A DNA stretch of 47,291 nt, taken from assembly GCA_017886575.1 (NCBI GenBank), contig JAGHJP010000035.1, positions 1-47,291 of the forward strand. Direction: 5' to 3'. Under the pieces are notes generated by a model. It saw only the letters and a list, made by a program, of their open reading frames with translations. It did no database searches and was not told the origin of the DNA. The position numbers and the translations under genes were made by a program. Below are positions 21,446 through 29,531 of this stretch, piece after piece. This DNA comes from Clostridia bacterium. Lineage in GTDB: Bacteria; Bacillota; Clostridia; Christensenellales; Borkfalkiaceae. Each line of letters begins with the position of its first letter. The stretch's first letter is position 1.

Positions 21446-21805
21446 ATGAAAATGTTTTGTAGCAATTGCGGAAAAACCGTTCCTGACAATGCGACGCAGT
21501 GCCCTTATTGCGGCGCGCCCGTTACGGCGCAGCAGACGGGTATGCCGGCGCAGCAGCCTGGGCGGAACCGATCATCCGCCGCGAGCAAAGTGGGCAACGG
21601 ACTCGGCATTGCAGCGCTCATTCTGGGCGCGCTCACCATTTTGATGAACCTGATCGGCTATGTTGCAATCGGTCTTGCGGTCGCCGCCATCGTTCAGGGG
21701 GCGAGGACCAAGAACAAAGCGCCCGTCGTCATGGGCGTCGTCGCCATCGTGCTTGCCATCGCGCTCATCATCGTCAACATGATATTCTTTAATCCGTTTG
21801 CGTAA
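21446..21805 (+). CDS. Zinc-ribbon membrane protein (DUF4190-like)
   Basis: The 119-aa protein starts with a zinc ribbon (FCSNCGKTVPDNATQCPYCGAP, cysteines at about 4, 7, 19 and 22). A Gln/Pro-rich linker follows, then two hydrophobic segments (about 50-80 and 90-114) as in DUF4190 proteins. The pattern is common in Firmicutes, with no established role beyond membrane location. AAGGAG precedes two possible ATGs (21446 and 21452). Expression is probably controlled by the divergent XRE protein. Confidence 0.8.
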   Translation: MKMFCSNCGKTVPDNATQCPYCGAPVTAQQTGMPAQQPGRNRSSAASKVGNGLGIAALILGALTILMNLIGYVAIGLAVAAIVQGARTKNKAPVVMGVVAIVLAIALIIVNMIFFNPFA

Positions 21806-21883
21806 ATTACGGATGAGAAAAATTGTCGCCGCGCGTAAGCCGGCGGTTTTTTCGGCCCGAAAAGGGCAACGCGGGCATTTTCG

Positions 21884-21912
21884 TTGACGGAAAGGGTAAA
21901 ATATGTTACAAT
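21884..21912 (+). promoter_or_regulatory. Promoter of mscL
   Basis: TTGACG (21884-21889), a 17-bp spacer and TACAAT (21907-21912). The start codon is 31 bp downstream with GAGGTG before it. Confidence 0.82.
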
Positions 21913-21943
21913 GTTCACATATACAGTCAATGAGGTGTAACAT

Positions 21944-22531
21944 ATGAAAAAATTCTTCGACGAATTCAAGACCTTTATCACGCGCGGCAACGTGCTGGAC
22001 ATGTCTGTCGGCGTCATCGTCGGCGGCGCGTTCACTGCCATCGTCACGGCGCTGACCGACAACATCCTGCGCCCGCTCATCAATTGGATCATTTCTCTCT
22101 TTTTGGGCGATTCCGCCGCGACGGTGTATACCGTACTCAAAGGGGTGTATGACGGGGAGGGCAACCTGCTCCTCGATTTCTCCATCTACATCGATTGGGG
22201 CGCCTTCATCGGCGCGATCGTCAATTTTCTCCTGATCGCCGTCATCCTGTTTCTCATCGTCAAAGCCATCAACCGCGTGGCGCAGGCGGGCGAAACCGTC
22301 CGCGCGGGCATGAACGCCGAGCGGCGGCAGAAGATCGCCGCATACCGCGGGCAGGGCCTTTCCCGCAAAGAGGCGCAGGCACGTGCAGAGGAGGATATCC
22401 GCAAAGCGGAAGAGGCGCGTGCGGCGGAAGAAAAACAGAGAGCCGAAGAGGCGGCGCGCGCCGCGGAGGAGAAGGCGACGGCAAACACCCGCCTGCTTGA
22501 GGAGATACGCGACTTGCTCAAGGACAGGTGA
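21944..22531 (+). CDS. mscL: Large-conductance mechanosensitive channel
   Basis: The 195-aa protein has the MscL signature at the N-terminus (FFDEFKTFITRGNVLDMSVGVIVGGAFTAIVTALTDNILRPLI), a periplasmic loop, and a second membrane helix (about 85-108, WGAFIGAIVNFLLIAVILFLIVKAIN). It opens under hypo-osmotic stress. The protein is longer than the usual 130-150 residues: from about 125 to 180 it carries a charged Ala/Glu/Arg coiled-coil region before the normal pentameric tail (NTRLLEEIRDLLKDR). Confidence 0.95.
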   Translation: MKKFFDEFKTFITRGNVLDMSVGVIVGGAFTAIVTALTDNILRPLINWIISLFLGDSAATVYTVLKGVYDGEGNLLLDFSIYIDWGAFIGAIVNFLLIAVILFLIVKAINRVAQAGETVRAGMNAERRQKIAAYRGQGLSRKEAQARAEEDIRKAEEARAAEEKQRAEEAARAAEEKATANTRLLEEIRDLLKDR

Positions 22532-22647
22532 CGGCGCAGAATCGTTTCTGAGTTCGTTCCCACACGGCGGAGCATGCCCGCGGATACGCCCGAAACGAAA
22601 CGGGGCATGCCGCAAAGGGAAGAAAAATATCTTTATATGTATATACG

Positions 22648-22695
22648 CCGCCGCATGCGGGCATGGTACGCCCGCATGCGGCGGTTGTCTTTTTC
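22648..22695 (+). terminator. Strong hairpin terminator downstream of mscL
   Basis: A perfect 15-bp stem, CCGCCGCATGCGGGC (22648-22662) with GCCCGCATGCGGCGG (22670-22684), is followed by TTGTCTTTTTC. It ends transcription before the promoter at 22726. Confidence 0.75.
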
Positions 22696-22725
22696 GTCGC
22701 GGAGGAAAAAATTGCGTCCGATCGG

Positions 22726-22754
22726 TTGCAATCTGCCGTTTTGTGTGCTACACT
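22726..22754 (+). promoter_or_regulatory. Promoter of the 22831-24517 pair
   Basis: TTGCAA (22726-22731), a 17-bp spacer and TACACT (22749-22754). Confidence 0.65.
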
Positions 22755-22830
22755 ATAGAGGAAGGGGGCGTTTTGCCCGCATCCGGGCGGAAACGGCCCT
22801 TCAAAAAACAGAACGGAGGCAAAGAAGAAA

Positions 22831-23337
22831 ATGGCTTCGGACAGACAGCCCAAGGAACGGGCGCGGAAGAAGAAAAAATCTTCCGCCGGCGGTATTTTGC
22901 AGGGCGCCGCAGCGGCCGCCGCAGCGGCGGGCGCGGCTGCGGCGGCAAAGTCCTCAAAGCACAGGGCGGCGGTCATCATCCTGGCGGTCGTGCTCTTTGC
23001 GCTGGGCGCGGCGGGCGGCTTTTTCGGCTTGCGGTATCTCACCAGGGACGACGGCTTTTCCATGGTGGGCGAGGACTTTGTGGAGATACAGATGTACGCC
23101 CCCTACGAAGAGCCGGGCGCGACGGGCATCTTTTTCGGCAAAGAGGCGCAGGTAAAGACAGAATACTATTACCGCGAGGACATCTCGCACGACGCCGTCA
23201 AGGTGAACGGCGTGGACACCGCCGTGAACGGGTTCTATTACGCGGTATACACATGCGATGGCTTTCCCTATCGGGGGATAGAGCTCATCCGCACGATCGA
23301 AGTGATGAGGGTGGAAGACGATGGCGAGATCGAGTAA
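22831..23337 (+). CDS. Membrane-anchored protein of unknown function with poly-Ala N-terminus
   Basis: The 168-aa protein has a basic N-terminus (RQPKERARKKKKSSAGG) and an Ala-rich stretch (about 25-44). One transmembrane helix (about 51-72, AVIILAVVLFALGAAGGFFGLRY) and a small outside domain follow (VEIQMYAPYEEPGATGIFFGKEAQVKTEYYYRED). It overlaps the MBL hydrolase start by 17 bp, so the two products are probably made together and may interact. No family recognised. GGAGG lies upstream. Confidence 0.75.
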   Translation: MASDRQPKERARKKKKSSAGGILQGAAAAAAAAGAAAAAKSSKHRAAVIILAVVLFALGAAGGFFGLRYLTRDDGFSMVGEDFVEIQMYAPYEEPGATGIFFGKEAQVKTEYYYREDISHDAVKVNGVDTAVNGFYYAVYTCDGFPYRGIELIRTIEVMRVEDDGEIE

Positions 23338-24517
23338 AAAGAAGGGTTTTTCCCGCCTGCTTCTCATAGCGGGGCTGGTCGTGTGCCTTCTGGCGGGCGC
23401 TGCCGCCGGGGCGGCAGGACAGGTGTTTGCCCTGCGGCCGGAGGGCTATTATATTCCGCCGACCGAAACATTCACCCCCGAAGCGTCGGCGGGCGAGGGG
23501 TATGAGGCGAGCGTCATCACCTCTTACGAGCTGTCCATCCATTTTTTGGAATTGGGCAACAAGTACACGGGCGACTGCACGCTCGTCAAGGTCGGCGACA
23601 CCGAGGTGCTCATCGACGCGGGTTCCACCACGGGCAGCATCCCGACCATCGCCGCCTATCTCGGGCAATACGTAGAGGGCGCTTTGGATTACGTCATCGT
23701 CACGCACGCGCATGAGGATCACTATGCGGGCTTTGCCACGGGCGAGGGCACGGACAGTCTCTTCGACCTCTTCGACTGTGACACGGTCATCACTTTTTCG
23801 CAGACCACGAGCGGCAAGGAAGACCAGCGCATGTACCGAAATTTCGAACGGGAGTTGCGGGAAGAAGAGGAGAACGGCGCAACGGTGTATACCGCCGCCG
23901 AGTGCGTCCGCGGCGAAAACGGCGCGTCGCCCGTGTTCGACCTCGGCAACGGCGTCGAGTTGCAGATTTTGGACAGTTACTATTATTATAACCGCGCGTC
24001 GAGCGAAAACGACCATTCGGTCTGCGCGATGGTCAACCAGGGCGAAGGGGAAAGCGCCAAGCACTATCTCTTCACGGGCGATCTGGAAGAGGACGGCGAG
24101 GAATATCTTGTCGAGATGAACGACCTGCCGCAGGTGGATCTCTACAAGGCGGGGCACCACGGCTCCAAGACCTCTTCGACGAACGTGCTTCTGAACGTCA
24201 TCCGGCCCGAGATCGTGTGCGTGTGCTGCTGTACGGGCAGCCCGGAGTACACCAAAACCAACGAAAACCAATTCCCCACGCAGGAATTCATCGACCGCGT
24301 CGCGCCGTATACCGACAAGGTGTACGCCACCAGCCTGTGCGTCGATTATTCCAAGGGCGCGTATACCTCTCTCAACGGCAACATCGCCGTGTGCGCGAAC
24401 GCCGCGGGCGCGCCCGTCGTGTATGCGTCGGACAATACGACCCTGCTCAAAGACACCGCATGGTTTGGGGAAAACCGCCGTATGCCCGAGGCGTGGCAGG
24501 CAGAAGCGGCGGCTTAG
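23321..24517 (+). CDS. Membrane-anchored metallo-beta-lactamase-fold hydrolase (ComEC-type domain)
   Basis: The 398-aa protein has a basic N-terminus, one transmembrane anchor (about 10-35) and an outside MBL domain. It is of the type found at the C-terminus of ComEC: SIHFLELGNKYTGDCTLVKVGDTEVLIDAGSTTGS, then THAHEDHYAG (metal ligands about 126-132), FTGDLEEDGEEYLV and KAGHHGSKTSSTNVLL. All main metal ligands are present. It could be a secreted nuclease or phosphodiesterase, unlike the ComEC of this genome, whose own MBL part lacks them. It overlaps the upstream gene by 17 bp. The start at 23321 follows GGAAGACGATGG. Confidence 0.85.
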   Translation: MARSSKKKGFSRLLLIAGLVVCLLAGAAAGAAGQVFALRPEGYYIPPTETFTPEASAGEGYEASVITSYELSIHFLELGNKYTGDCTLVKVGDTEVLIDAGSTTGSIPTIAAYLGQYVEGALDYVIVTHAHEDHYAGFATGEGTDSLFDLFDCDTVITFSQTTSGKEDQRMYRNFERELREEEENGATVYTAAECVRGENGASPVFDLGNGVELQILDSYYYYNRASSENDHSVCAMVNQGEGESAKHYLFTGDLEEDGEEYLVEMNDLPQVDLYKAGHHGSKTSSTNVLLNVIRPEIVCVCCCTGSPEYTKTNENQFPTQEFIDRVAPYTDKVYATSLCVDYSKGAYTSLNGNIAVCANAAGAPVVYASDNTTLLKDTAWFGENRRMPEAWQAEAAA

Positions 24518-24555
24518 GGGGCGGCGCGAAGAACAAGAAGAGAACAATGTAAGAC

Positions 24556-24584
24556 GCGCGGACGGCTTTGAATGCCGTCCGCGC
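24556..24584 (+). terminator. Hairpin downstream of the MBL gene
   Basis: GCGCGGACGGC (24556-24566) and GCCGTCCGCGC (24574-24584) form a perfect 11-bp stem. The following T content is poor (TGCGTTTCC), so efficiency is uncertain. Confidence 0.6.
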
Positions 24585-24672
24585 TGCGTTTCCGCCCGCA
24601 GGGGGAAGCTCGTTCACAAAGTGAACTTTTAACAATAAATGAAAGAAAATAAAAATTTTTTTCGGTAAACTC

Positions 24673-24701
24673 TTGCTTTTTTCGGAAAAGGAATGTATAA
24701 T
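24673..24701 (+). promoter_or_regulatory. Promoter of the 24735 lipoprotein
   Basis: TTGCTT (24673-24678), a 17-bp spacer and TATAAT (24696-24701), 33 bp before the start codon. Confidence 0.82.
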
Positions 24702-24734
24702 GGAAGTACAAAATTTATGTAAGGAGTTTGTATC

Positions 24735-25241
24735 ATGAAAAAGGTAAAGATAATTTTTGCGGCGCTTGTGGCGAGCGTGCTCCTGTTTTCGTTGGCGGCT
24801 TGCGGCGGGGCGAGGGGTTCTCTTTCCGCTTTTGTCAGCGCGGTCAAGCGGGCGGATTTCGAGAAGGCGGCGGAATATGTCGTCGGCCAGCCGGATCTGG
24901 ACAATCCCGAAAGCGAAACGGGTGAAATGTATCAGTACATCTTCGAGAAGGCTGCGGGCAGCTTCCGTTACAGCGTAGAGGAAGAGACCATGAATTCGGA
25001 TGAGACGGCCTGCACGATTGAGATCTCTTACAGCGGATACAGCGGTACGGAACTCGCTGTGAAATACGCCGCGGCGATTTTGACCGGGTCGGAAGCGACC
25101 AGATCCACGGTCAATGACCTTTTGGACGATATGGAAAAGGTGGAGGCAACTACGACCGTCGTGCTCGTGCAGAACGACGACGGCGACTGGTTGCTGGAAG
25201 CGGCGACTGCCACGGCGCTGATCGCTGCCATTTACGGCTGA
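24735..25241 (+). CDS. Lipoprotein with DUF4878/NTF2-like domain
   Basis: The 168-aa protein has a lipoprotein signal peptide (KKVKIIFAALVASVLLFSLAACGG, lipobox LAAC with Cys at 23). A helical and strand-rich domain follows (SLSAFVSAVKRADFEKAAEYV... TTVVLVQNDDGDWLLE). The pattern 'a few helices, then long strands ending with a W-L-L/I strand' is that of small NTF2-like (DUF4878) lipoproteins. It is paralogous to the broken gene at 25436. AAGGAG precedes the ATG. Confidence 0.82.
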   Translation: MKKVKIIFAALVASVLLFSLAACGGARGSLSAFVSAVKRADFEKAAEYVVGQPDLDNPESETGEMYQYIFEKAAGSFRYSVEEETMNSDETACTIEISYSGYSGTELAVKYAAAILTGSEATRSTVNDLLDDMEKVEATTTVVLVQNDDGDWLLEAATATALIAAIYG

Positions 25242-25271
25242 CGGCGGATGATCGTTGTTTATAAGCGCAAC

Positions 25272-25304
25272 GGAAAGGCGTCCTTTGGCGGGCGCCTTTT
25301 TCCG
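25272..25304 (+). terminator. Terminator of the 24735 lipoprotein gene
   Basis: GGAAAGGCG...CGCCTTTTTCC forms a hairpin ending in a T-run, 30 bp downstream of the stop. Confidence 0.8.
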
Positions 25305-25374
25305 TGGCAAAAGAATGCGGTGGCGCCCTGTATGCCGGAAAAAATAAATATAGTAAAAATTTTGAACGAGGGTA

Positions 25375-25403
25375 TTGCATTTTGCGCGGATATGTTGTAT
25401 AAT
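25375..25403 (+). promoter_or_regulatory. Promoter of the interrupted lipoprotein gene
   Basis: TTGCAT (25375-25380), a 17-bp spacer and TATAAT (25398-25403). It is intact although the gene downstream carries an internal stop. Confidence 0.8.
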
Positions 25404-25435
25404 GAAAATACAAAAACCGAAAGGGGGGAAATTTT

Positions 25436-26038
25436 ATGAAGAAAGCAAAAGTACTTTTGGCCGGCGTGCTCTGCGGAGCGTTGCTCTTTTCGTTTGCCGC
25501 CTGCGGCGGCGGAGGCAATGCCACGCTGGACGGGTTCACGCGGGCGATGCGATCACTCGATATGGAGAAAGCGGCTTCCTACTGCGTGGATGCGGATTCT
25601 TTTTAGGATACCGATCCCGCCATGGAAATGGCGGTCGAGTTCACGGACATCATCGACGGAGAAACGGAGGACGTGAAGAAGTTCTGTGAAGATTTACTCA
25701 AAGAATGCATGCGCGGGTTCGAATACACCGTCGATTCCGAGGAGGAGAATGCAGACGGTACGCAGAAGACGTTGCAGCTGATCTGTTCCAACTATAATAC
25801 AGCGCAGGCGCTCGGCATCTTTGCGGTCGCCATTGCGGCGCAGGCATCGACGTCGGAAACGGGGAAGGTCCCTCTCGACGTGGCGGAAAAGCGCTTCGAT
25901 ATCGAAATGGACTTCGTGCGCGATACAGAGAAAACAGAATCGGAAGTGAGCGTCGTGCTCGTGCAGCAGGACGGGGAATGGAAGCTGGAGAGCGGTACCT
26001 TGTTTGCCGGGGTCATGCTGGCGGCAGCCGTTCTGTGA
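25436..26038 (+). pseudogene. Lipoprotein paralogue interrupted by one in-frame amber codon
   Basis: The ATG at 25436 (after AAAGGGGGG) opens a lipoprotein signal peptide (KKAKVLLAGVLCGALLFSFAACGG) and continues MEKAASYCVDADSF. A TAG at 25604-25606 closes the frame after 56 residues. The same frame then runs open to 26038 (DTDPAMEMAVEFTDIIDGETEDV... SEVSVVLVQQDGEWKLESGTLFAG), which aligns in layout with the whole paralogue at 24735. There is one substitution and no shift, and promoter and terminator are intact. It is therefore a very young pseudogene, or the amber codon is partly read through. Restarting at 25622 would give a protein without a signal peptide. Confidence 0.85.
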
Positions 26039-26071
26039 AAAAATAATTTTGTAAAAACAGAATATAATGCA

Positions 26072-26107
26072 AAAAAACGCCCGTTTTCATACATTGCGGG
26101 CGTTTTT
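26072..26107. terminator. Bidirectional-looking terminator after the lipoprotein pseudogene
   Basis: AAAAAACGCCCG and CGGGCGTTTTTT are perfectly complementary and separated by a short loop. T-runs lie on both strands. Confidence 0.88.
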
Positions 26108-26128
26108 TACATATTCCCGATTTTTTAT

Positions 26129-26157
26129 TTGCTTTTTTTGCGGCTTTATGATAATAT
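26129..26157 (+). promoter_or_regulatory. Promoter of the FNT transporter gene
   Basis: TTGCTT (26129-26134), a 17-bp spacer and TAATAT (26152-26157). The ATG at 26167 follows only 10 nt after the -10 box, so the mRNA would be nearly leaderless. Confidence 0.7.
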
Positions 26158-26166
26158 TATGCCGTT

Positions 26167-26916
26167 ATGCGTAAGAAAGAAATCATGATCTTCATGGCGA
26201 AAGCGTGCTTTGCGGGCGCCGCCATCGGGCTGGGAGCCGTCGCGTCACTCTATGCCAATTCTATCCTTGCCGGGCCGGCGGGCAGGCTGGTCGGCGCGTG
26301 TTTTTTCACGGTCGGCATGTTCGTCATCATCACATATGAAATGAAGCTTTTCACGGGCATGGTGGCATCCGTCACCGCGTTGGGCGTTAAAAATCTCTGG
26401 CAGCTTCCCGTCTGTTTCCTCTGCAATGCCGTCGGCATCGGCGCCGTCGCGCTCCTGGCGCGGTTCTCCTTTTTGGGAGACGCCGTCGCCGCGCAGGCGG
26501 CGTCGCTCATGAGCGGCAAACTCGCAAGCGGATGGTGGTATCTCGAGGATCTCTGTTCCGCCGCGCTGTGCGGCGTGCTCATCACCTTTTCCGTGCGCTC
26601 GGTGCGCGCCGCGCCCGAAAAGGGGCTCAGCCCCACGCTCGGCGTCGTGCTGCCCATCGCCGTGTTCGCCTTCTGCGGGTTCGACCACTCGGTGGCAAAC
26701 ATGCTCTACTTCTATTATCTCGGCGAAGTGTCCTGGCAGGTTTTGGCGTACATTCTTCTGACCGTCGTCGGGAATTTCCTGGGCGGCGCCGCCTTCCCGT
26801 TCGTTCTTTGGCTGGCGGAACGCAAAAAGAAAGCCGCCATGCCCGAGGCAAAGGCGGAAAACGTGCGCGACGGCAGGGGCGCGGACAAACTGTCGGACAA
26901 TCCTACAAAGTCCTGA
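26167..26916 (+). CDS. Formate/nitrite transporter (FNT) family channel
   Basis: The 249-aa protein has six membrane helices and FNT signatures: ACFAGAAIGLGAVA in helix 1, EMKLFTGMVAS (LFTG motif) in the helix 2 region, and GFDHSVANMLYF with the conserved central histidine. It should conduct formate, nitrite, lactate or hydrosulfide; the substrate is not decided by the sequence. The hydrophilic tail after about 215 (KKKAAMPEAKAENVRDGRG) is longer than usual. No ribosome-binding site precedes the ATG. The 3' end overlaps the convergent deacetylase gene by 14 bp. Confidence 0.9.
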   Translation: MRKKEIMIFMAKACFAGAAIGLGAVASLYANSILAGPAGRLVGACFFTVGMFVIITYEMKLFTGMVASVTALGVKNLWQLPVCFLCNAVGIGAVALLARFSFLGDAVAAQAASLMSGKLASGWWYLEDLCSAALCGVLITFSVRSVRAAPEKGLSPTLGVVLPIAVFAFCGFDHSVANMLYFYYLGEVSWQVLAYILLTVVGNFLGGAAFPFVLWLAERKKKAAMPEAKAENVRDGRGADKLSDNPTKS

Positions 26917-27589
26917 ATTCGTATCCCTGTTCCTTATAATAACGGATGATTTTTTTCAGCGCCGCCACGGTGTTCTGCCGGTGTGCGCCGTCGTGGAGCA
27001 GCAACACGATGCGGCTTCTGTCGGCGGGGGTGTCCCGTGCGGCGCGAAACAGTTCGTCGGGGCTCGCGCCCGGGATCTCGGCGTCGCGGCAGCTGGCGTT
27101 CCAGTCCACATAGCGGTACCCCGCTTTTTTCACGCAGTCTACAAGCTCTTGCCGCAAGGAATAACTTCCCCCGGGAAAGCGGTATAAATCGGTTTCCAGT
27201 CCCAGAATGCTCTCCAATACGGCAGAGCATTTTTTGATGTCTTCGAGCAGGGCGGCGGGCGAGGCGTAGATTTCGGCATATTCGTGAGAATAGGAGTGTA
27301 TCCCCAGGGCATGCCCGCTCTGATAGATGCGTTCGATGATGGCGGGGCGCAGTTCCGCCTGCCTGCCGATGATGAAAAAGGTGGCGTGCACGCCCTCCTC
27401 CCGCAGTACGTCGAGAATGTAGGGCGTGGTGGAGTCGGAGGGGCCGTCGTCGAACGTCAGATAGATGCATTTGTTTTCCTGCCCGAACGCAAAGACGGGC
27501 TTGTGCAATGTCTGATAGCGGCCGTAACAAAACAGCAGGAGCGCCGTCAGAAACATGCAGAACCCGATGCGCACGATTTTCCGTTTCAT
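26903..27589 (-). CDS. Polysaccharide deacetylase (NodB domain), membrane-anchored
   Basis: From the ATG at 27589 the protein has 228 residues: an N-terminal membrane segment (KIVRIGFCMFLTALLLFCYG) and a NodB homology domain. The domain shows IYLTFDDGPSDSTTPYILDVL (motif 1), HSYSHEYAE (motif 2, HSxxH), YRFPGGSY (motif 3), YRYVDWNASCRD (motif 4) and IVLLLHDG (motif 5). Such enzymes remove N-acetyl groups from peptidoglycan or other surface glycans. The open frame extends to 27922, but that would overlap the divergent ZIP gene, so 27589 is chosen. It ends in TAG inside the FNT gene. Confidence 0.9.
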   Translation of the reverse strand: MKRKIVRIGFCMFLTALLLFCYGRYQTLHKPVFAFGQENKCIYLTFDDGPSDSTTPYILDVLREEGVHATFFIIGRQAELRPAIIERIYQSGHALGIHSYSHEYAEIYASPAALLEDIKKCSAVLESILGLETDLYRFPGGSYSLRQELVDCVKKAGYRYVDWNASCRDAEIPGASPDELFRAARDTPADRSRIVLLLHDGAHRQNTVAALKKIIRYYKEQGYEFRTL

Positions 27590-27725
27590 ACTCTTATTTT
27601 GTCCGTTTTTTTCCCCGTTATGCCGGAACTTCTGCCCGAAAAAATGCAGGGAAGGGCACCTTTCGGGGGCGGCGGGGCATACATTGTAAATAAGGTACTT
27701 TCTACGGAGGAGGACTGATTTTACA

Positions 27726-28499
27726 ATGGAGTGGTTTATCGATCTTAGCAGCGTGTGGCAGGCGCTCTTTGCCTCCCTCTTTACTTGTCTGATGACGGCG
27801 GCAGGGGCGAGCCTGGTGTTTTTTTCCAAAAAAATAAACGAAAAATTTCTGACGGCGATGACGGGCGGCGCGGCGGGCATCATGATCGCGGCGAGTTTCT
27901 TTTCTCTGCTCCTGCCCGCCATCGAATGCGAAAGCCAATTGCCCGTCTACATTGTGGTGACCGTCGGTTTTCTGCTCGGCGGCGGGTTCATCGCCATAGG
28001 CGATCTGCTTCTCGGCAGGGCGAAAAAGGGGGACGGGGCGCAGGGCGGCAAGAGCGCCCTCCTGTATGTCGCCGTGACTTTGCACAACATTCCCGAGGGC
28101 ATGGCGGTCGGCGTGGCGTTTGCCTCGGTGGCGGCGGGGGATGCGGCGGGCGCGGTCTCGGCGCTCATGCTCGCCGTCGGCATCGGCATCCAGAATTTTC
28201 CCGAAGGCGCGTGCGTCGCCTACCCCCTGCGGGCGGGCGGAATGAGCAGCAAAAAGGCGTTCTTTTTGTCCTTTCTTTCGGGCATGGTAGAGATCTTTGC
28301 GGCGGTCTGCGGCGCGGTGGCGGCCGAAGGGGCGGCGGGGCTGATGCCTTGGACGCTCTCCTTTTCGGCGGGCGCGATGATCGCCGTAGTCTGCTCCGAA
28401 CTTATTCCCGACTGTTTCGAAAAGCACAAGCGCATCGCCTCGGCGGGCGTGGTGCTCGGGTTCGCGCTGATGATGGTCCTCGACCTCGCGCTCGGTTGA
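27726..28499 (+). CDS. ZIP-family divalent metal transporter (GufA type)
   Basis: The 257-aa protein has eight membrane helices and ZIP signatures: VTLHNIPEGMAVGVAF in helix 4 and IGIQNFPEGACVAYPL in helix 5. The latter has Gln in place of the usual His, which fits the GufA subgroup. The cytoplasmic loop after helix 3 is short and lacks a His cluster. It should transport zinc or related divalent metals inward. GGAGGAGGAC precedes the ATG. The gene is divergent from the deacetylase. Confidence 0.9.
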   Translation: MEWFIDLSSVWQALFASLFTCLMTAAGASLVFFSKKINEKFLTAMTGGAAGIMIAASFFSLLLPAIECESQLPVYIVVTVGFLLGGGFIAIGDLLLGRAKKGDGAQGGKSALLYVAVTLHNIPEGMAVGVAFASVAAGDAAGAVSALMLAVGIGIQNFPEGACVAYPLRAGGMSSKKAFFLSFLSGMVEIFAAVCGAVAAEGAAGLMPWTLSFSAGAMIAVVCSELIPDCFEKHKRIASAGVVLGFALMMVLDLALG

Positions 28500-28571
28500 A
28501 CGAAAAAACGGGCAAAAGGGAAAATACGGCAGGCGCGCATAATTTTTCTTGCGGCTGCAGATACTGTCGGC

Positions 28572-29465
28572 ATGGAAAAGAATGTGACGGAAAAGAACAC
28601 CGTATCGGACGCAAAAGAGGGCGGAAAGGACAGGAGAGGGGAGCGGGAAAGCGCGCGGGAGAACCGCGGCGGGCCTCGCCCCGCGGCGGTCGTCGTCGGC
28701 GGTTCGTCGGGCATCGGGCTGGAAGTGGCGCAGGCACTCCTTTCGAAGGGGTATGCCGTCGTCAATATCTCGCGCAGCGTGGCGAAAAACGAACGGCTGC
28801 GGAACATCACCGCGGACATAACGCAGGGAGAGGAATTGGAACACGCCCTGCAGGCGGCGGGCGCGGAGTACGGGAATATCTCCCTGCTCGTCTATTCGGC
28901 GGGCTTTTCCATGGCGGCGCCCGTCGAATTCGCCAGGGAGACGGACATCCGCTATCTCTTCGAGGTCAACTATTTCGGCGCGCTGCGCGCTGTCCGCGGC
29001 GTGTTGCCGTACATGAAAAAGCAGGGGGGCAAAATTTTTCTCATCGGCTCGCTGGGCAGCCTCTATCCCGTGCCCTTCGATAGTTTCTATTCCTCCGCCA
29101 AGGCCGCGCTCGATATGCTGGTCAAGGGGGCGCGCACCGAGCTCAGGCGTTACGGCATCACCCTCACCGCCGTGCAGCCGGGCGGCACGTCCACGTCCTT
29201 CACCTTCAAGCGCAAGGTCTATCCGGACGAGGAGAACGGGGAGTACGCCAAGGACGTGCACAAGGCGGTGGCGGCGCTCGGCAACATGGAGCAGGGCGGC
29301 ATGGACCCGCAGGTCGTCGCGGGGGAGATCGTCGCGCAGGCGCTGCGCGCCAATCCCGCCGTCACCTTCGCCACGGGCGGGAAAAACAAGGTCTACCGCA
29401 TGATGGAACGGCTTTTGCCCGAAAAGGTCGCCGAATATTTCAACAACAAAAGGTACAATCAGTGA
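28572..29465 (+). CDS. Short-chain dehydrogenase/reductase (SDR)
   Basis: The 297-aa protein has an unusual charged N-terminal extension of about 35 residues, then the classical SDR fold: VVVGGSSGIGLEVAQALLSKGYAVVNISRS (cofactor loop, arginine after the second strand suggesting NADP(H)) and LLVYSAGFSMAAP (NAG-like motif). The catalytic part follows: FLIGSLGSLYPVPFDSFYSSAKAAL, with Ser and YxxxK, and VQPGGTSTS. The substrate is unknown; the C-terminal part resembles 3-ketosphinganine-reductase-like SDRs only loosely. No clear ribosome-binding site precedes the ATG at 28572, so an internal start is possible. Confidence 0.85.
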   Translation: MEKNVTEKNTVSDAKEGGKDRRGERESARENRGGPRPAAVVVGGSSGIGLEVAQALLSKGYAVVNISRSVAKNERLRNITADITQGEELEHALQAAGAEYGNISLLVYSAGFSMAAPVEFARETDIRYLFEVNYFGALRAVRGVLPYMKKQGGKIFLIGSLGSLYPVPFDSFYSSAKAALDMLVKGARTELRRYGITLTAVQPGGTSTSFTFKRKVYPDEENGEYAKDVHKAVAALGNMEQGGMDPQVVAGEIVAQALRANPAVTFATGGKNKVYRMMERLLPEKVAEYFNNKRYNQ

Positions 29466-29496
29466 CAGGCCGCATGAAAAACGGCGGGAAAAACGG

Positions 29497-29525
29497 TTGA
29501 CAAGCCCCGATAAATTTTCTATAAT
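29497..29525 (+). promoter_or_regulatory. Promoter of the pheST operon
   Basis: TTGACA (29497-29502), a 17-bp spacer and TATAAT (29520-29525). About 300 bp of leader follows before pheS. Confidence 0.92.
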
Positions 29526-29531
29526 AGAGGA

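Larger units (their letters stand above)
22532..22830. other. 299-bp gap with hairpins and a promoter
   Basis: No gene is supported. It contains several copies of CATGCCC/GGGCATG (22570-22690), a strong terminator-like hairpin (22648-22695) and the promoter of the next gene (22726-22754). Confidence 0.6.

Noticed and set aside
6452-26905. General reassignment of TAG to a sense codon
   Set aside because: TAG at 6452-6454 abuts a terminator and that at 26903 lies inside a convergent gene, so TAG does act as a stop. Only partial suppression remains possible.
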